Under the pieces are notes generated by a model. The model saw nothing but the letters and a program-made list of their open reading frames with translations, was not told the origin of the DNA and did not search any database. A program made the position numbers and the translations under genes. Of a DNA stretch of 64,000 bases, positions 24,981 to 34,159 are shown in pieces. Source of the DNA: Aminipila butyrica (GTDB lineage: Bacteria; Bacillota; Clostridia; Peptostreptococcales; Anaerovoracaceae); assembly GCF_010669305.1 (NCBI RefSeq), contig NZ_CP048649.1:1302001-1366000 (forward strand). The letters run 5' to 3'. How positions within the stretch are numbered: the first letter of the stretch is position 1; every line of letters starts with the position of its first letter.

Positions 24981-26273
24981 ATGAGCGAGAAAAAATCATT
25001 GTATAATATCTTTTTTGACATATGCGTGGTAGGAGGTGGCGCTTCCGGTTTGGCCGCAGCGATTAGCAGCTTGGAAGAGAATCCTACTCTGCGGGTGTGT
25101 ATCCTGGAAAAGAAAGAAGATGTAGGCAAGAAGCTGCAAGCCACAGGCAACGGACGCTGCAATATCACCAATGCTGATTGCAGTGAGGTTGAATTGGTGA
25201 AGAGTTTTCTTCACAGCAGCGGCATCTTGTTGACAGAGGAAGAAGAGGGGCGTTTGTATCCCCGAAGTGGGCAGGCCTCCTCGGTGGTGGAACTGCTAAA
25301 ATGGCGGGCCAAAAAGCTCAATGTGACCATCTTTACCAGTTGTCAGGTTCTGAACATGGAAAAGGTCTCCTTAGAGACCGAAGATGGACAGGAGGAAGAC
25401 GGATTCTATGTCTTGGTGGACTGTGCCTCGGAAAAAATCACAATTCCTTGCAAAAAAGTGGTTTTGGCCTGCGGAGGCAAAGCCGCCCCGCAGTTTGGTA
25501 CGACGGGAGACGGCTATGCCATAGCTAAGTCCTTTGGCCATACCATATCCAAGCTGCATCCCGTGTTGATGCCTATTCAGTGCGAGGGGATTGATCCAGT
25601 TTTGAAGGGGGTCCGGGCCAAAGGCCGGGTTGCGCTGTTAAAGGGGGAAGAACTGGTGGCGGAAGAGCTTGGAGAGGTACAGTTTACGGAAGACGGTCTG
25701 TCGGGCATCTGTATCTTTAATCTGAGTCGCCATTTAGTTTTGGAACCGGAAGGGGAGGAACGCCTGGAGGAAGCCTTCCGCAACTACAGAGTAGAAATGG
25801 ACTTCCTACCGGACATGGAGGAAGACGAAGTCATTGAGTTTCTTAAGGAACGGCGGTTTTTACTGGCTGTCCTGCCTAAGGAGGTCTATCTGGATTCTAT
25901 TCTGCCCGCCAAGCTGGGTCGACAGATTATGGAGGAAGTGGTAGGAGAAAATCAGGCCACCGCAGGAAGCTTGACGTATGAGGGCATTGAGGAAATCGCC
26001 ATGCTGCTAAAGAGCAGCCGCTATACGGTGACTGGAGCTAAGGGCTGGCGAGAGGCTCAGTGTACAGGCGGGGGTATCCCCTTGGGAGAGGTCTGCCCGA
26101 ACACCATGCAGTCCCAGCGGGAGCCGGGATTATATCTGGCCGGCGAAATGCTGGATTACGATGGACCTTGTGGCGGTTATAATCTCCAACACGCTTGGCT
26201 GACCGGAATCAAAGCAGGACGGGGAGCCGCGTATGCTCTGGCATGTCCTGCCGCGGATGAAGCGGTGCAATAA
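24981..26273 (+). CDS. FAD-binding oxidoreductase, HI0933/YhiN (BaiN-like) family
   Basis: Flavoprotein of 430 residues. The dinucleotide-binding motif VVGGGASGLAAA is at the N-terminus, followed by the family signature GKKLQATGNGRCNITN and, near the C-terminus, GEMLDYDGPCGGYNLQHAW. Members are annotated as aminoacetone oxidase-family or BaiN-like reductases; their physiological substrate is generally unknown. The next gene begins 16 bases later and encodes another FAD enzyme, so they are probably co-transcribed. Confidence 0.9.
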   Translation: MSEKKSLYNIFFDICVVGGGASGLAAAISSLEENPTLRVCILEKKEDVGKKLQATGNGRCNITNADCSEVELVKSFLHSSGILLTEEEEGRLYPRSGQASSVVELLKWRAKKLNVTIFTSCQVLNMEKVSLETEDGQEEDGFYVLVDCASEKITIPCKKVVLACGGKAAPQFGTTGDGYAIAKSFGHTISKLHPVLMPIQCEGIDPVLKGVRAKGRVALLKGEELVAEELGEVQFTEDGLSGICIFNLSRHLVLEPEGEERLEEAFRNYRVEMDFLPDMEEDEVIEFLKERRFLLAVLPKEVYLDSILPAKLGRQIMEEVVGENQATAGSLTYEGIEEIAMLLKSSRYTVTGAKGWREAQCTGGGIPLGEVCPNTMQSQREPGLYLAGEMLDYDGPCGGYNLQHAWLTGIKAGRGAAYALACPAADEAVQ

Positions 26274-26289
26274 AAATTTAGGAGGACCG

Positions 26290-27870
26290 ATGTATTACCG
26301 GATTAGCGAAATTAAATTAAACGTAAAAGAAAGCCCATCGGCCATCCCTGAAAAAATAGCAAAAAAAATTGGCAGGGATAAAGAAGCTATAATGGATTAT
26401 AAAATAGTTAGAGAGTCTATTGATGCCAGAGATAAAGAACAGATTCGGCTGGTCTACACAGTAGACTTTGAACTGGCTGGAGAATTGTCCGGCCGGGGAG
26501 CTAAATTGGGTTTGAAAGAGGCTGTGGCTTCAACTTATACCTTTGTGGAAACTGGTTTGAAAAAAATGAAAAATAGGCCAGTTATAGCAGGTTTTGGCCC
26601 TTGCGGCATGTTTGCGGCTCTGATATTGTCGGAGATGGGATACCAGCCGTTGGTTTTAGAGCGAGGAATGCCCATGGAGCAGCGAGTGGGGCAAGTACAA
26701 AAATTCTGGCAGGAGGGTCTGCTGGACCCGGAGTCCAATGTTCAGTTTGGAGAAGGAGGTGCGGGGACTTTTTCAGATGGCAAGCTGACCACTCAGATTA
26801 AGGATCAGCGTATCGGCAAGGTGCTTCAGGAACTGGTGGCGGCGGGAGCCCATGAAGAAGTTTTGTATAAGCAGAAGCCCCACATCGGTACGGATGTCCT
26901 TCGCCGAGTGGTGGTGAATATCCGCAAAAAGATCTTGGCAAACGGCGGGGAAATTCGCTTTGGAACCAAGGTCACGGATGTGCAGCTGATAGACGGCGCC
27001 GTAAGCGCCGTACAAGTCAATGGTCAGGAATGGATTGAAACCGAAAATCTGATTCTGGCTATGGGACACAGTGCCCGGGACAGCTTCCGAATGCTCCATC
27101 AGAAGGGCATGGACTTGATGCAAAAACCTTTTTCCATCGGTGTTCGCATCCAGCATCCCCAAGAGCTTATCGATCAGGCTCAGTATGGAAGCAGGGATAC
27201 CGGACTGGGAGCGGCGGAATATAAGTTGTCCCATCGCTGCCAAAATGGCAGAGGCGTCTATACCTTCTGTATGTGCCCTGGCGGGCAGGTGGTGGTTGCC
27301 TCTTCTCAGAAGGGCGGCGTAGTCACCAATGGTATGAGTTTTCATGCCAGAGACGGAGCCTATGCCAATAGTGCGCTGTTGGTAGACGTGCGGACTTCAG
27401 ATTTTGGCTCCGAGCACCCGCTGGCGGGAGTGGACTTCCAGGAAACCTATGAACGGAAGGCCTTTGCCGAAGGCGGGAAAAACTATCAAGCGCCGACAGC
27501 CACCTGGGAGGCTTTTGCAGAGCAGCAGGAAGACGGAATTAAAGTACGAAATTGCCTGCCGGATTTTGCGGTACAAGCCTTGTTAGAGGCGATGCCTCAC
27601 CTGGGGCGGAAGCTAAAGGGATTTGATTCTTCAGCGGCACTGCTGACAGCAGTGGAGACCAGAAGTTCTTCCCCGGTGCGCATGGTTCGAGATGAGCAGT
27701 TAGAGAGCAGCTGGAAAGGGGTTTACCCCGGAGGAGAAGGGGCCGGATACGCAGGAGGTATTACCTCCGCAGCGGTGGACGGCATCAAGCTGGCGGAGAA
27801 AATCGCAGAGCGGTACCGCCCGGGATTTATTCACGAAGAGACAACGTTGAGAGGAGAAACATCACATTGA
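26290..27870 (+). CDS. FAD-dependent dehydrogenase (NAD(P)/FAD oxidoreductase family)
   Basis: Flavoprotein of 526 residues counted from the ATG at 26290, which has GGAGG just upstream; the longer frame from 26233 overlaps the previous gene. The N-terminal 95 residues form a small domain (YYRISEIKLNVKES), then the FAD motif appears as GFGPCGMFAALI, followed by NVQFGEGGAGTFSDGKL, a signature of this family of uncharacterised dehydrogenases. The C-terminal motif GVYPGGEGAGYAGGI closes the FAD site. Substrate unknown. The stop overlaps the TTG start of the glycosidase gene. Confidence 0.9.
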   Translation: MYYRISEIKLNVKESPSAIPEKIAKKIGRDKEAIMDYKIVRESIDARDKEQIRLVYTVDFELAGELSGRGAKLGLKEAVASTYTFVETGLKKMKNRPVIAGFGPCGMFAALILSEMGYQPLVLERGMPMEQRVGQVQKFWQEGLLDPESNVQFGEGGAGTFSDGKLTTQIKDQRIGKVLQELVAAGAHEEVLYKQKPHIGTDVLRRVVVNIRKKILANGGEIRFGTKVTDVQLIDGAVSAVQVNGQEWIETENLILAMGHSARDSFRMLHQKGMDLMQKPFSIGVRIQHPQELIDQAQYGSRDTGLGAAEYKLSHRCQNGRGVYTFCMCPGGQVVVASSQKGGVVTNGMSFHARDGAYANSALLVDVRTSDFGSEHPLAGVDFQETYERKAFAEGGKNYQAPTATWEAFAEQQEDGIKVRNCLPDFAVQALLEAMPHLGRKLKGFDSSAALLTAVETRSSSPVRMVRDEQLESSWKGVYPGGEGAGYAGGITSAAVDGIKLAEKIAERYRPGFIHEETTLRGETSH

Positions 27871-29420
27871 AAAAGATTTTAGCCATATGCGTATTGCTGG
27901 CCATGATAGTAGGGACTACTGGAGCAGCCTTCGCTGATTCCACATCCATCACATCCGCCCAGTACAGTCTGACCGACGCAGGGACATATGACTTCTTCAC
28001 CAATTACGTAGACGGATACAGCATGTACGTTGATAAGAACATGAACGTAGACATGCGGTATTCCAGCGTGGGAACCATACTGGAGAACAGCAACAAACGA
28101 ATCGAGATTTACAAACAATATGTAGGCAACACCAGCAAGGCTGGCTACATTAATTATTCTAATAAATTTTTAAACAACACCAAAGACCACGTAACGGAAT
28201 ACAATGGCGTACAGAAAATCAACGGCTACGACGTGAATATCGTAGTTTGGCACCGAAACAAGCTGGCCAGGGTAGAAAACGACAAGAATTACTATATCTG
28301 TCTGGATATTCAGAAAGGTGATTATTGCTACACCATCTTCATGAAGGCTACCGATCCCATCGCCAACATGGGCGGCTACACCTATCTGGTTGATCACTTG
28401 AGCATTTTTGCGCCTACAAAAGCTGCCTACATGCGGGTAGCTCAAAAAACGGATGTAGCGGAAAAGAATTGGAACGATGAGACCAAGGCTTTTTACAAGC
28501 AGTATTTTGAGGATGATGCAGAACTGACTTGGGGCATCTTTGAACCAGATACGGCAGGCTTTGATTATTCCATGCTGGATTACTATCAGTCTTATTACGA
28601 CTATCAATTCCCGATTCTGCTCAACTACAGCGAATTTGACAACACCTATAAGCACCCGAACCTGAAACAGCGGCTGGATGCGGCTTATGAACATAATAAG
28701 GTGTTGGAGTTGACCTTGCAGACTACTTGGCGAGATGACGGAAATATGGTCTACGACGTATTGGAGGGCCAGTACGACGAATTCCTGCGGGATTATGCAA
28801 AGGTTGTAGCGGACTTCGGTCATCCGGTTCTCTTCCGGCTAGGCAATGAGATGAACGGCGACTGGTGCCCCTATTCCAGTTATAATACCGCTAGAGATAC
28901 GGCTATCTTCAGAGAATTTTACAAGTATGTGTACAGCTTTTTTGAAACGGCCAACGCGCAGAATGTAATTTGGGTCTGGAATCCGAATGGTGCTTCTTTC
29001 CCAAATTTTAACTGGAACGACGAGATGATGTACTATCCTGGGGACAAGTACGTAGATGTGGTAGGCATGACGGCCTATAATACAGGGACTTATTATTCCG
29101 GGGAGACCTGGAAAGAGTTTAATCAGCTGTACGAAGGTCTGTATAATGAATACTGCGCAAAGTTCCAGCAGCCTCTGATGATTACGGAGTTCGCCTCCGC
29201 CAATATGGGGGGAGACAAGAATCAGTGGGTTATCAATATGTTCAACACCATTCCGTATTATAACCGCATTAAGGTGGCTATCTGGTGGGATGGCTGCGAC
29301 TGGGACGCCAATGGAAACATTGCCAGATCGTATTTCATGGATGAGACGCCTCAATTGATGAATACCTTTAAAAAATATTTGAATCTGAGCAGCTCTTGGG
29401 AAAAGGAGATGTACGTATAA
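27867..29420 (+). CDS. Secreted glycoside hydrolase, GH26-like (beta-mannanase type)
   Basis: A 517-residue exported protein. It starts with TTG behind GAGGAG, overlapping the previous stop, and has a signal peptide ending near AAFADS. About 170 residues of unassigned N-terminal domain precede a TIM-barrel catalytic domain. The acid/base glutamate is in RLGNEMNGDW and the nucleophile in MITEFAS, both characteristic of family GH26 (endo-mannanases and related enzymes). Aromatic residues are frequent, as in carbohydrate-binding clefts. No S-layer or sortase anchor is seen, so it is likely secreted. It may trim a self-made polysaccharide or a dietary mannan; the substrate is inferred at family level only. 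Confidence 0.87.
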   Translation: MKKILAICVLLAMIVGTTGAAFADSTSITSAQYSLTDAGTYDFFTNYVDGYSMYVDKNMNVDMRYSSVGTILENSNKRIEIYKQYVGNTSKAGYINYSNKFLNNTKDHVTEYNGVQKINGYDVNIVVWHRNKLARVENDKNYYICLDIQKGDYCYTIFMKATDPIANMGGYTYLVDHLSIFAPTKAAYMRVAQKTDVAEKNWNDETKAFYKQYFEDDAELTWGIFEPDTAGFDYSMLDYYQSYYDYQFPILLNYSEFDNTYKHPNLKQRLDAAYEHNKVLELTLQTTWRDDGNMVYDVLEGQYDEFLRDYAKVVADFGHPVLFRLGNEMNGDWCPYSSYNTARDTAIFREFYKYVYSFFETANAQNVIWVWNPNGASFPNFNWNDEMMYYPGDKYVDVVGMTAYNTGTYYSGETWKEFNQLYEGLYNEYCAKFQQPLMITEFASANMGGDKNQWVINMFNTIPYYNRIKVAIWWDGCDWDANGNIARSYFMDETPQLMNTFKKYLNLSSSWEKEMYV

Positions 29421-29462
29421 CGCGGACGGATGCTCAGGGGATAGAAAATAGAGAGAAAAAAA

Positions 29463-29969
29463 ATGGATTATAAACAAAAAAACGTTAACCGGCGGATTGC
29501 CTGGCTGAAAGGAGCCAGGATGGCGGCCGCGCCCCTTGCTCTTTTGATGTTTTTCAGCGTGCAGCAGGCTTGGGGTGTTTTGCCGGCAATTCTTCTGGGG
29601 GTCGGCTTTGGTGTGGGCTTTCTGGCTATTCTTAACGCCTCGGTGGCGGACTGCATTGGCGGAGAGTTGAAAAACGGCGTGGAGAACATGATACGCCGGG
29701 CTACCGGCATTCCGGTACACATTGAATGTGGAAAGGCTTGGGGGCGGATGAGCTTTCTCATCTTTCTCCAAGAGGACAATGAAGCGGTGACGAAGGCGGT
29801 CTACCGGAAGGTGGTGGAAAAGCTGAAAAACTCCGATTATTTTAATCAGATTGAAGTAATCAGCATGGCCAACGTCCCAGATTTGGAAAAGGAAACGATT
29901 AAGCGTTTTAAAAACATGATGATGCGGAACGCCGTAGAAATGGTTAGAAGCAAAAAAAGAAGCAAATAA
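29463..29969 (+). CDS. Uncharacterised small membrane protein
   Basis: A 168-residue protein with two hydrophobic segments at about residues 20-62, then a soluble basic domain (VTKAVYRKVVEKLKNSDYF) and a Lys/Arg-rich tail. I do not recognise the family. It starts 42 bases after the glycosidase gene and ends 36 bases before the CpXC gene, so the three are likely on one transcript. Confidence 0.75.
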   Translation: MDYKQKNVNRRIAWLKGARMAAAPLALLMFFSVQQAWGVLPAILLGVGFGVGFLAILNASVADCIGGELKNGVENMIRRATGIPVHIECGKAWGRMSFLIFLQEDNEAVTKAVYRKVVEKLKNSDYFNQIEVISMANVPDLEKETIKRFKNMMMRNAVEMVRSKKRSK

Positions 29970-30005
29970 GAGGTCAAACGATTAGAAGCAAGAGGAGCAG
30001 ATAAG

Positions 30006-30659
30006 ATGTCAAAGTGTATAACAAACGAAATAGAATGCCCTGAATGCGGACACAAACAAGATTTTGTCCGCTGGCAGAGCATTCTGGCCGATATAGACCC
30101 GCAGCTGAAGGAACAGGTGCTCAACGGTGAGCTCTTTGTCTTCCACTGTAATTCCTGCGGCAAGAAGTTCCCTATCACCTATCCTTGCCTGTATCACGAT
30201 ATGGGCAAGCACCTGATGGTATATCTGGCTCCGGGGCCGGAGGCAGTAGAGGAGATGAACAGTCTGCTCTTCCAGTCTTCCGAAGCTTTTGAACACCAGG
30301 CCCAACAGGGCTACATCTACCGGGCGGTGTCTACAGTCAATGAGATGGCGGAAAAGATTATGGTCCGCGATATGAAGCTGGACGACCGGGTTGTCGAAAT
30401 CATCAAGATGCTGGTCTTATTCAAATCCGGCAATGAGGGAATGGATGTTGACAGCATCGGCGGTATGTTTTATTACCCGGCAAAGGATGGCAAGCATCAA
30501 ATCGCGATTCTCTTTGCTGATGGCAAGCAGTCTTTTATTCCTATAGAGGACGCGCTGATTCAGGAGACCATGGACAATCTCAAAGAAAAGATTGAAGAAC
30601 ATACGGAGCCGGGCTACCAGGCCATCAATGTGGAGTGGGTAGGGAAGATTTTGGCTTAA
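30006..30659 (+). CDS. CpXC domain protein
   Basis: A 217-residue cytoplasmic protein whose N-terminus holds two zinc-ribbon-like pairs, CPECGHKQDF and CNSCGKKFPITYPCLYHD, the hallmark of the CpXC family. The ATG follows GAGGAG. The remaining two-thirds is of unknown fold. Family function is not established; zinc binding is inferred from the cysteines. Confidence 0.85.
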   Translation: MSKCITNEIECPECGHKQDFVRWQSILADIDPQLKEQVLNGELFVFHCNSCGKKFPITYPCLYHDMGKHLMVYLAPGPEAVEEMNSLLFQSSEAFEHQAQQGYIYRAVSTVNEMAEKIMVRDMKLDDRVVEIIKMLVLFKSGNEGMDVDSIGGMFYYPAKDGKHQIAILFADGKQSFIPIEDALIQETMDNLKEKIEEHTEPGYQAINVEWVGKILA

Positions 30660-30712
30660 AGCCTTTGTTTTGATAGCATTTGACCGCATACATCAAGGAT
30701 TATGGAAAGATG

Positions 30713-30750
30713 AAAGTCTCCTGTTCACCCGGGAGACTTTGTGGTATACT
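30713..30750 (+). promoter_or_regulatory. Promoter of pepD overlapped by a hairpin
   Basis: An extended -10 box (TGGTATACT, TATACT at 30745-30750) lies just after a 9-bp dyad, AAAGTCTCC (30713-30721) and GGAGACTTT (30732-30740). The dyad lacks a T-run and covers the -35 region, so it could be an operator. Confidence 0.45.
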
Positions 30751-30803
30751 AGTGCCTAGATAAAGTTTCTATATATTTCTATATAATGGAAGAGAGGTAA
30801 GAA

Positions 30804-32252
30804 ATGGGTGTATTAAACAATTTAAAACCTGAGAGTGTGTTCAGGTATTTTGAAGAATTATGCAGTATTCCGCATGGCTCTGGTCATATGGACCCGATTG
30901 CAGACTATTGCGTGGCTTTTGCTACAGCTCATAACCTGGAATACTACAGGGACGATCTTAGCAACATCATCATCGTAAAGAACGCTTCCAAAGGATATGA
31001 ACAGGCCCCGGCTATCATGCTTCAGGGCCATTTAGATATGGTCTGCGAGAAGACGGCGGAGAGCACCATCGATTTTCTCAAGGACGGCTTAACGCTGGCG
31101 ATAGACGGCGATTTTCTCTATGCAGAGGGAACTACGCTGGGTGGAGATAATGGCATCGCCATTGCCATGGCACTGGCCATTTTAGATGACGATACGTTAG
31201 AACACCCGAGGCTGGAAGCCATCTTCACCGTAGATGAAGAGACCGGGTTGTACGGTGCAGAGGCAATCGATGTGTCCATGCTTCAGGGTAAAAAGCTTAT
31301 TAACCTGGACTCCGAAGAGGAAGGCATCCTTACGGTTAGCTGTGCTGGAGGCGTAACCGCCGAAGGATTGCTGCCGGTAAAGCGCCAGCAGTCAGAAGGA
31401 ATCCAGTTGAAAATTCAGCTGTCTGGTTTGCTGGGTGGTCACTCCGGTGTGGAAATCGATAAGATGCGGGGCAACGCCAACATACTCATGGGCCGTTTCC
31501 TGTATACCCTCAACAAAGAGGTGAATATTCAGTTGATAGATATCGCTGGTGGACAGGCAGACAACGCCATTCCAAGACTAACGGTACTGAACATCCTAGT
31601 TGCGGAAGGTGATGTGGATAAGGTGAAGGCTCTGGCGGCAGACTATGAGCACACGTTGAACAACGAATATAAGACCAGTGATCCGGAGATGAAAGTGACG
31701 GTGGAAAATCTGGGTAAAATCAGTACAGCGGTTTTCTCTAAGGACTCTCAGGAAAAGACCATTGTGCTGCTGTTGGCCCTGCCAAACGGTATTCAGGCTA
31801 TGAGTGCCGATATTGAAGGCCTGGTGGAGACTTCTCTGAACTTGGGCGTGCTCAAGGTTCAGGAGGAGGGCGTTGCCCTAGTCTCTGCGGTGAGAAGTTC
31901 TATTGAGACAGCGAAAAAAGCGGTCTGTGACCGGATTTCTGCTCTAATGGAATCACTAGGGGGGAGCGTAGAATTTGTAGGCGCTTATCCAGGCTGGGAG
32001 TTCAAAAAGGATTCTCCGCTGCGAGAGACGGTCATTCGAGTATTTGAAAAGCAGTACGGCAAAAAACCAGTTATTGAAGCGATACACGCTGGACTGGAAT
32101 GCGGATTCTTTGCGGAGAAGGTGGAGGATATTGACTGCATTTCTCTGGGACCGGATATGTCAGGAGTACACACCGTGGAAGAACGGTTGAGCATTCCTTC
32201 TGTGGAGCGGACTTGGGTGCTGCTGCTGGAAATTTTGAAAGAGAGCAAATAG
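30804..32252 (+). CDS. pepD: Aminoacyl-histidine dipeptidase (Xaa-His dipeptidase)
   Basis: Cytoplasmic zinc dipeptidase of the M20 family that splits short peptides such as carnosine-like dipeptides, 482 residues. Metal and catalytic motifs are in order: IPHGSGHMD, LQGHLDMVCEK, TTLGGDNGIA, FTVDEETGLYGAE and INLDSEEEG. The ATG follows AGAGAGGTAAGA. It is a single gene with its own promoter, followed after 17 bases by a radical SAM gene. Confidence 0.94.
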   Translation: MGVLNNLKPESVFRYFEELCSIPHGSGHMDPIADYCVAFATAHNLEYYRDDLSNIIIVKNASKGYEQAPAIMLQGHLDMVCEKTAESTIDFLKDGLTLAIDGDFLYAEGTTLGGDNGIAIAMALAILDDDTLEHPRLEAIFTVDEETGLYGAEAIDVSMLQGKKLINLDSEEEGILTVSCAGGVTAEGLLPVKRQQSEGIQLKIQLSGLLGGHSGVEIDKMRGNANILMGRFLYTLNKEVNIQLIDIAGGQADNAIPRLTVLNILVAEGDVDKVKALAADYEHTLNNEYKTSDPEMKVTVENLGKISTAVFSKDSQEKTIVLLLALPNGIQAMSADIEGLVETSLNLGVLKVQEEGVALVSAVRSSIETAKKAVCDRISALMESLGGSVEFVGAYPGWEFKKDSPLRETVIRVFEKQYGKKPVIEAIHAGLECGFFAEKVEDIDCISLGPDMSGVHTVEERLSIPSVERTWVLLLEILKESK

Positions 32253-32269
32253 ACGGGAGATGAGTCAAG

Positions 32270-32875
32270 ATGGCAAAAGGGACCATCGTTTATTTCTACG
32301 GAGATAGTTTATACATCAATATGACCAATCGCTGTTCCAATCGGTGCAGCTTCTGTATCCGCAACTATACGGACAACCTGGGGGATGCGGACAGTTTGTG
32401 GCTGGAGGAAGAGCCTTCCCCGGAGCAGGTGGTGGCTCGGGTTCGGGAAGAAATCTGTGAGAAGAAGACATCCGTGCAGGAAATTATTTTCTGCGGCTAT
32501 GGGGAGCCCATGGAGCGATTGGATGTGCTGCTGGAAATCGCCCGTCAGATGAAGACTTTTACAGATAAACCGATTCGCATCAACACCAACGGCATGGCTG
32601 ATTTGATTCAAAAAAAGAAGACGGCACCGCTGCTGGCTGGAGTGATTGATGCGGTCTCTGTCAGCTTAAATGCTCCTACGGCAGAGAAATATGCGCAACT
32701 GTGCCAACCAGAGTTTGGGGTAGAATCTTTCGATGCTATTCTACGGTGGACAGAGGAGGTCAAAGAGTATGTTCCTGATGTGAGAATGTCCGTGGTGGAC
32801 GTTATCCCCCAGGAGGATATTCAAGACTGCCGAAAAATAGCAGAAAGCCTGGGCGTATCCTTCCGGGTGAGGTAG
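32270..32875 (+). CDS. Radical SAM protein, TatD-associated type
   Basis: A 201-residue radical SAM enzyme. The cluster motif is CSNRCSFC (CxxxCxxC) near residue 22, and the GG-like motif FCGYGEPM follows near residue 75. Length and sequence match the TatD-linked radical SAM group found in anaerobes; tatD itself is not in the window. No auxiliary cysteine cluster is seen at the C-terminus. Substrate unknown. Confidence 0.85.
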   Translation: MAKGTIVYFYGDSLYINMTNRCSNRCSFCIRNYTDNLGDADSLWLEEEPSPEQVVARVREEICEKKTSVQEIIFCGYGEPMERLDVLLEIARQMKTFTDKPIRINTNGMADLIQKKKTAPLLAGVIDAVSVSLNAPTAEKYAQLCQPEFGVESFDAILRWTEEVKEYVPDVRMSVVDVIPQEDIQDCRKIAESLGVSFRVR

Positions 32876-32910
32876 GAACATCTGGCTGAGAAAAAACGAA
32901 TACAGAAAAG

Positions 32911-32943
32911 AGAGGAGGGAACCAAGTGATGGTTCCCTCCTCT
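32911..32943. terminator. Strong hairpin between the radical SAM gene and the SLH remnant
   Basis: AGAGGAGGGAACC pairs perfectly with GGTTCCCTCCTCT. The minus-strand side has the better T-tract, so it mainly serves the leftward remnant, but it may act in both directions. Confidence 0.7.
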
Positions 32944-32958
32944 GCTTATATATATTAG

Positions 32959-33573
32959 CTATTTTATTTTCCTTACGCCGTTTTCATCCACCTGGTATCC
33001 GTCAATTTGAGTGCTTCGGGCGAGGGAGCCGTCGGCGTAAAAGTAGTACCACTTACTGTCGATTTGGAGCCACTGGCTGGAAACCATCTTGCCATCGGTA
33101 TCGAAGTAGTAGTAATTGTCGTTGCCGTTTGTGCCGATATCACTGAAGCCCACCAGCATGGTGTTACCAAAATAGAAGTGCCAGTTTCCGGCATTGTCCT
33201 TGACCCAACCGGTTTTCAGTGTGCCGTTGCTATTGAAGTAATATTTCACACTGTTGATGGTCTGGGTGCCGGTGAGAACCTTGCCGTCCTTGTAGTACAT
33301 AAACTGCCCGTTATCGTTCTTTGTCCAGCCCTGTGCCGTGGCGGGAGTTATGGTCAGTTTGATATAGCGGTGGAGTATGGCGCTGGCCTCGGCGCGGGTG
33401 GCGTTTGCAGTAGGATTAAACTGGTTGTTTTGAGCCCCCGTCATGATGCCTGCCTGCTGCATAGCTGTGATCGCTGTTTTGCAGGCGCTGCCGATGTTGG
33501 ATTCGTCCGTAAACGTGACAGCAGTATGAGTTACCGGCAAGGTATATCCGGTTAACGGCTGTGGGGCAAGCAT
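32959..33573 (-). pseudogene. Remnant of an SLH / cell-wall-binding-repeat surface protein
   Basis: The frame encodes one S-layer homology domain (SACKTAITAMQQAG and NATRAEASAILHRY) followed by several choline-binding-type wall repeats with GTLKTGWVKDNAGNWHF and DSKWYYFYADGSLA. It is the C-terminal end of a long surface protein; there is no signal peptide and no ribosome binding site at the first ATG (33573). Its 5' part is out of frame with the open frame that starts at 33949 and overlaps it. A deletion or recombination that joined two genes out of frame explains the arrangement best. Confidence 0.75.
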
Positions 33574-33949
33574 TGCTTGTTATAACGTCATATCCGCTGC
33601 CAATGGCAAAATCGTTTCTGTTCGGAATATCGCTTTCTATCTGAGGTATAGAAACTTGGTTGGCTGGTGAGGCAAGCTCTAATTCCGTGTCTATATTTAT
33701 AAATTCAAGCTTTACAGGTATTTCTGGTGTGAGATATTCTCCAGTTTCAATAACTGCAGAAATATTTTCGTTTGCTGCTTGCAAAAGTGCTTGGTCGGCC
33801 TCAACAATAAATCCGTCCGGCTCAAGCTGTATTATTTCTGCATTTTGAGTAGCGCTCCTGTTGCCCCGAGTGTAATAAAAACAAAGACTTACAATATCAC
33901 CCAGTGAATATTTTTTTGTATCTCCCCTAAATATTTTAGCTTTTAACAT
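33416..33949 (-). CDS. Uncharacterised protein with out-of-frame 3' end
   Basis: A 177-residue frame starting behind GGAGG. Its first 125 residues (MLKAKIFRGDTKKYSLGDIV) look like a genuine domain of unknown family, with no signal peptide. From about 33570 the frame reads the SLH remnant in the wrong phase, giving a nonsense tail rich in His, Arg and Cys. The protein is thus probably a truncated gene fused to foreign sequence. A sequencing frameshift is an alternative, but the N-terminal part has no signal peptide and does not look like the start of an SLH protein. Confidence 0.55.
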   Translation of the reverse strand: MLKAKIFRGDTKKYSLGDIVSLCFYYTRGNRSATQNAEIIQLEPDGFIVEADQALLQAANENISAVIETGEYLTPEIPVKLEFINIDTELELASPANQVSIPQIESDIPNRNDFAIGSGYDVITSNACPTAVNRIYLAGNSYCCHVYGRIQHRQRLQNSDHSYAAGRHHDGGSKQPV

Positions 33950-34100
33950 ATTTGAATCCTCCGTTATCCTTCTATGTTTGTGTGCAATCCTCTTTTTGCA
34001 GTTTGCATATGTTCACTGTAGCAGATTAAGCAGGGACTTTATATAGAAACAGCCTAAACGACGGGCAAACCGCCTGAATTACATCTTCATACTCAAATTC

Positions 34101-34129
34101 TTGTCATGTTTTCTTAAAAATGATATAAT
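34101..34129 (+). promoter_or_regulatory. Promoter of the LytTR two-component operon
   Basis: TTGTCA (34101-34106) and TATAAT (34124-34129) are 17 bases apart. A strong ribosome binding site (TAGGAGGTGAAGG) precedes the regulator gene 30 bases further on. Confidence 0.8.
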
Positions 34130-34159
34130 TTTAAAAACGTTTTTGTAGGAGGTGAAGGA

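Noticed and set aside
33007..33555. Rightward 182-residue open frame
   Set aside because: It is antisense to the SLH and wall-binding repeats, whose protein motifs are clear on the minus strand.
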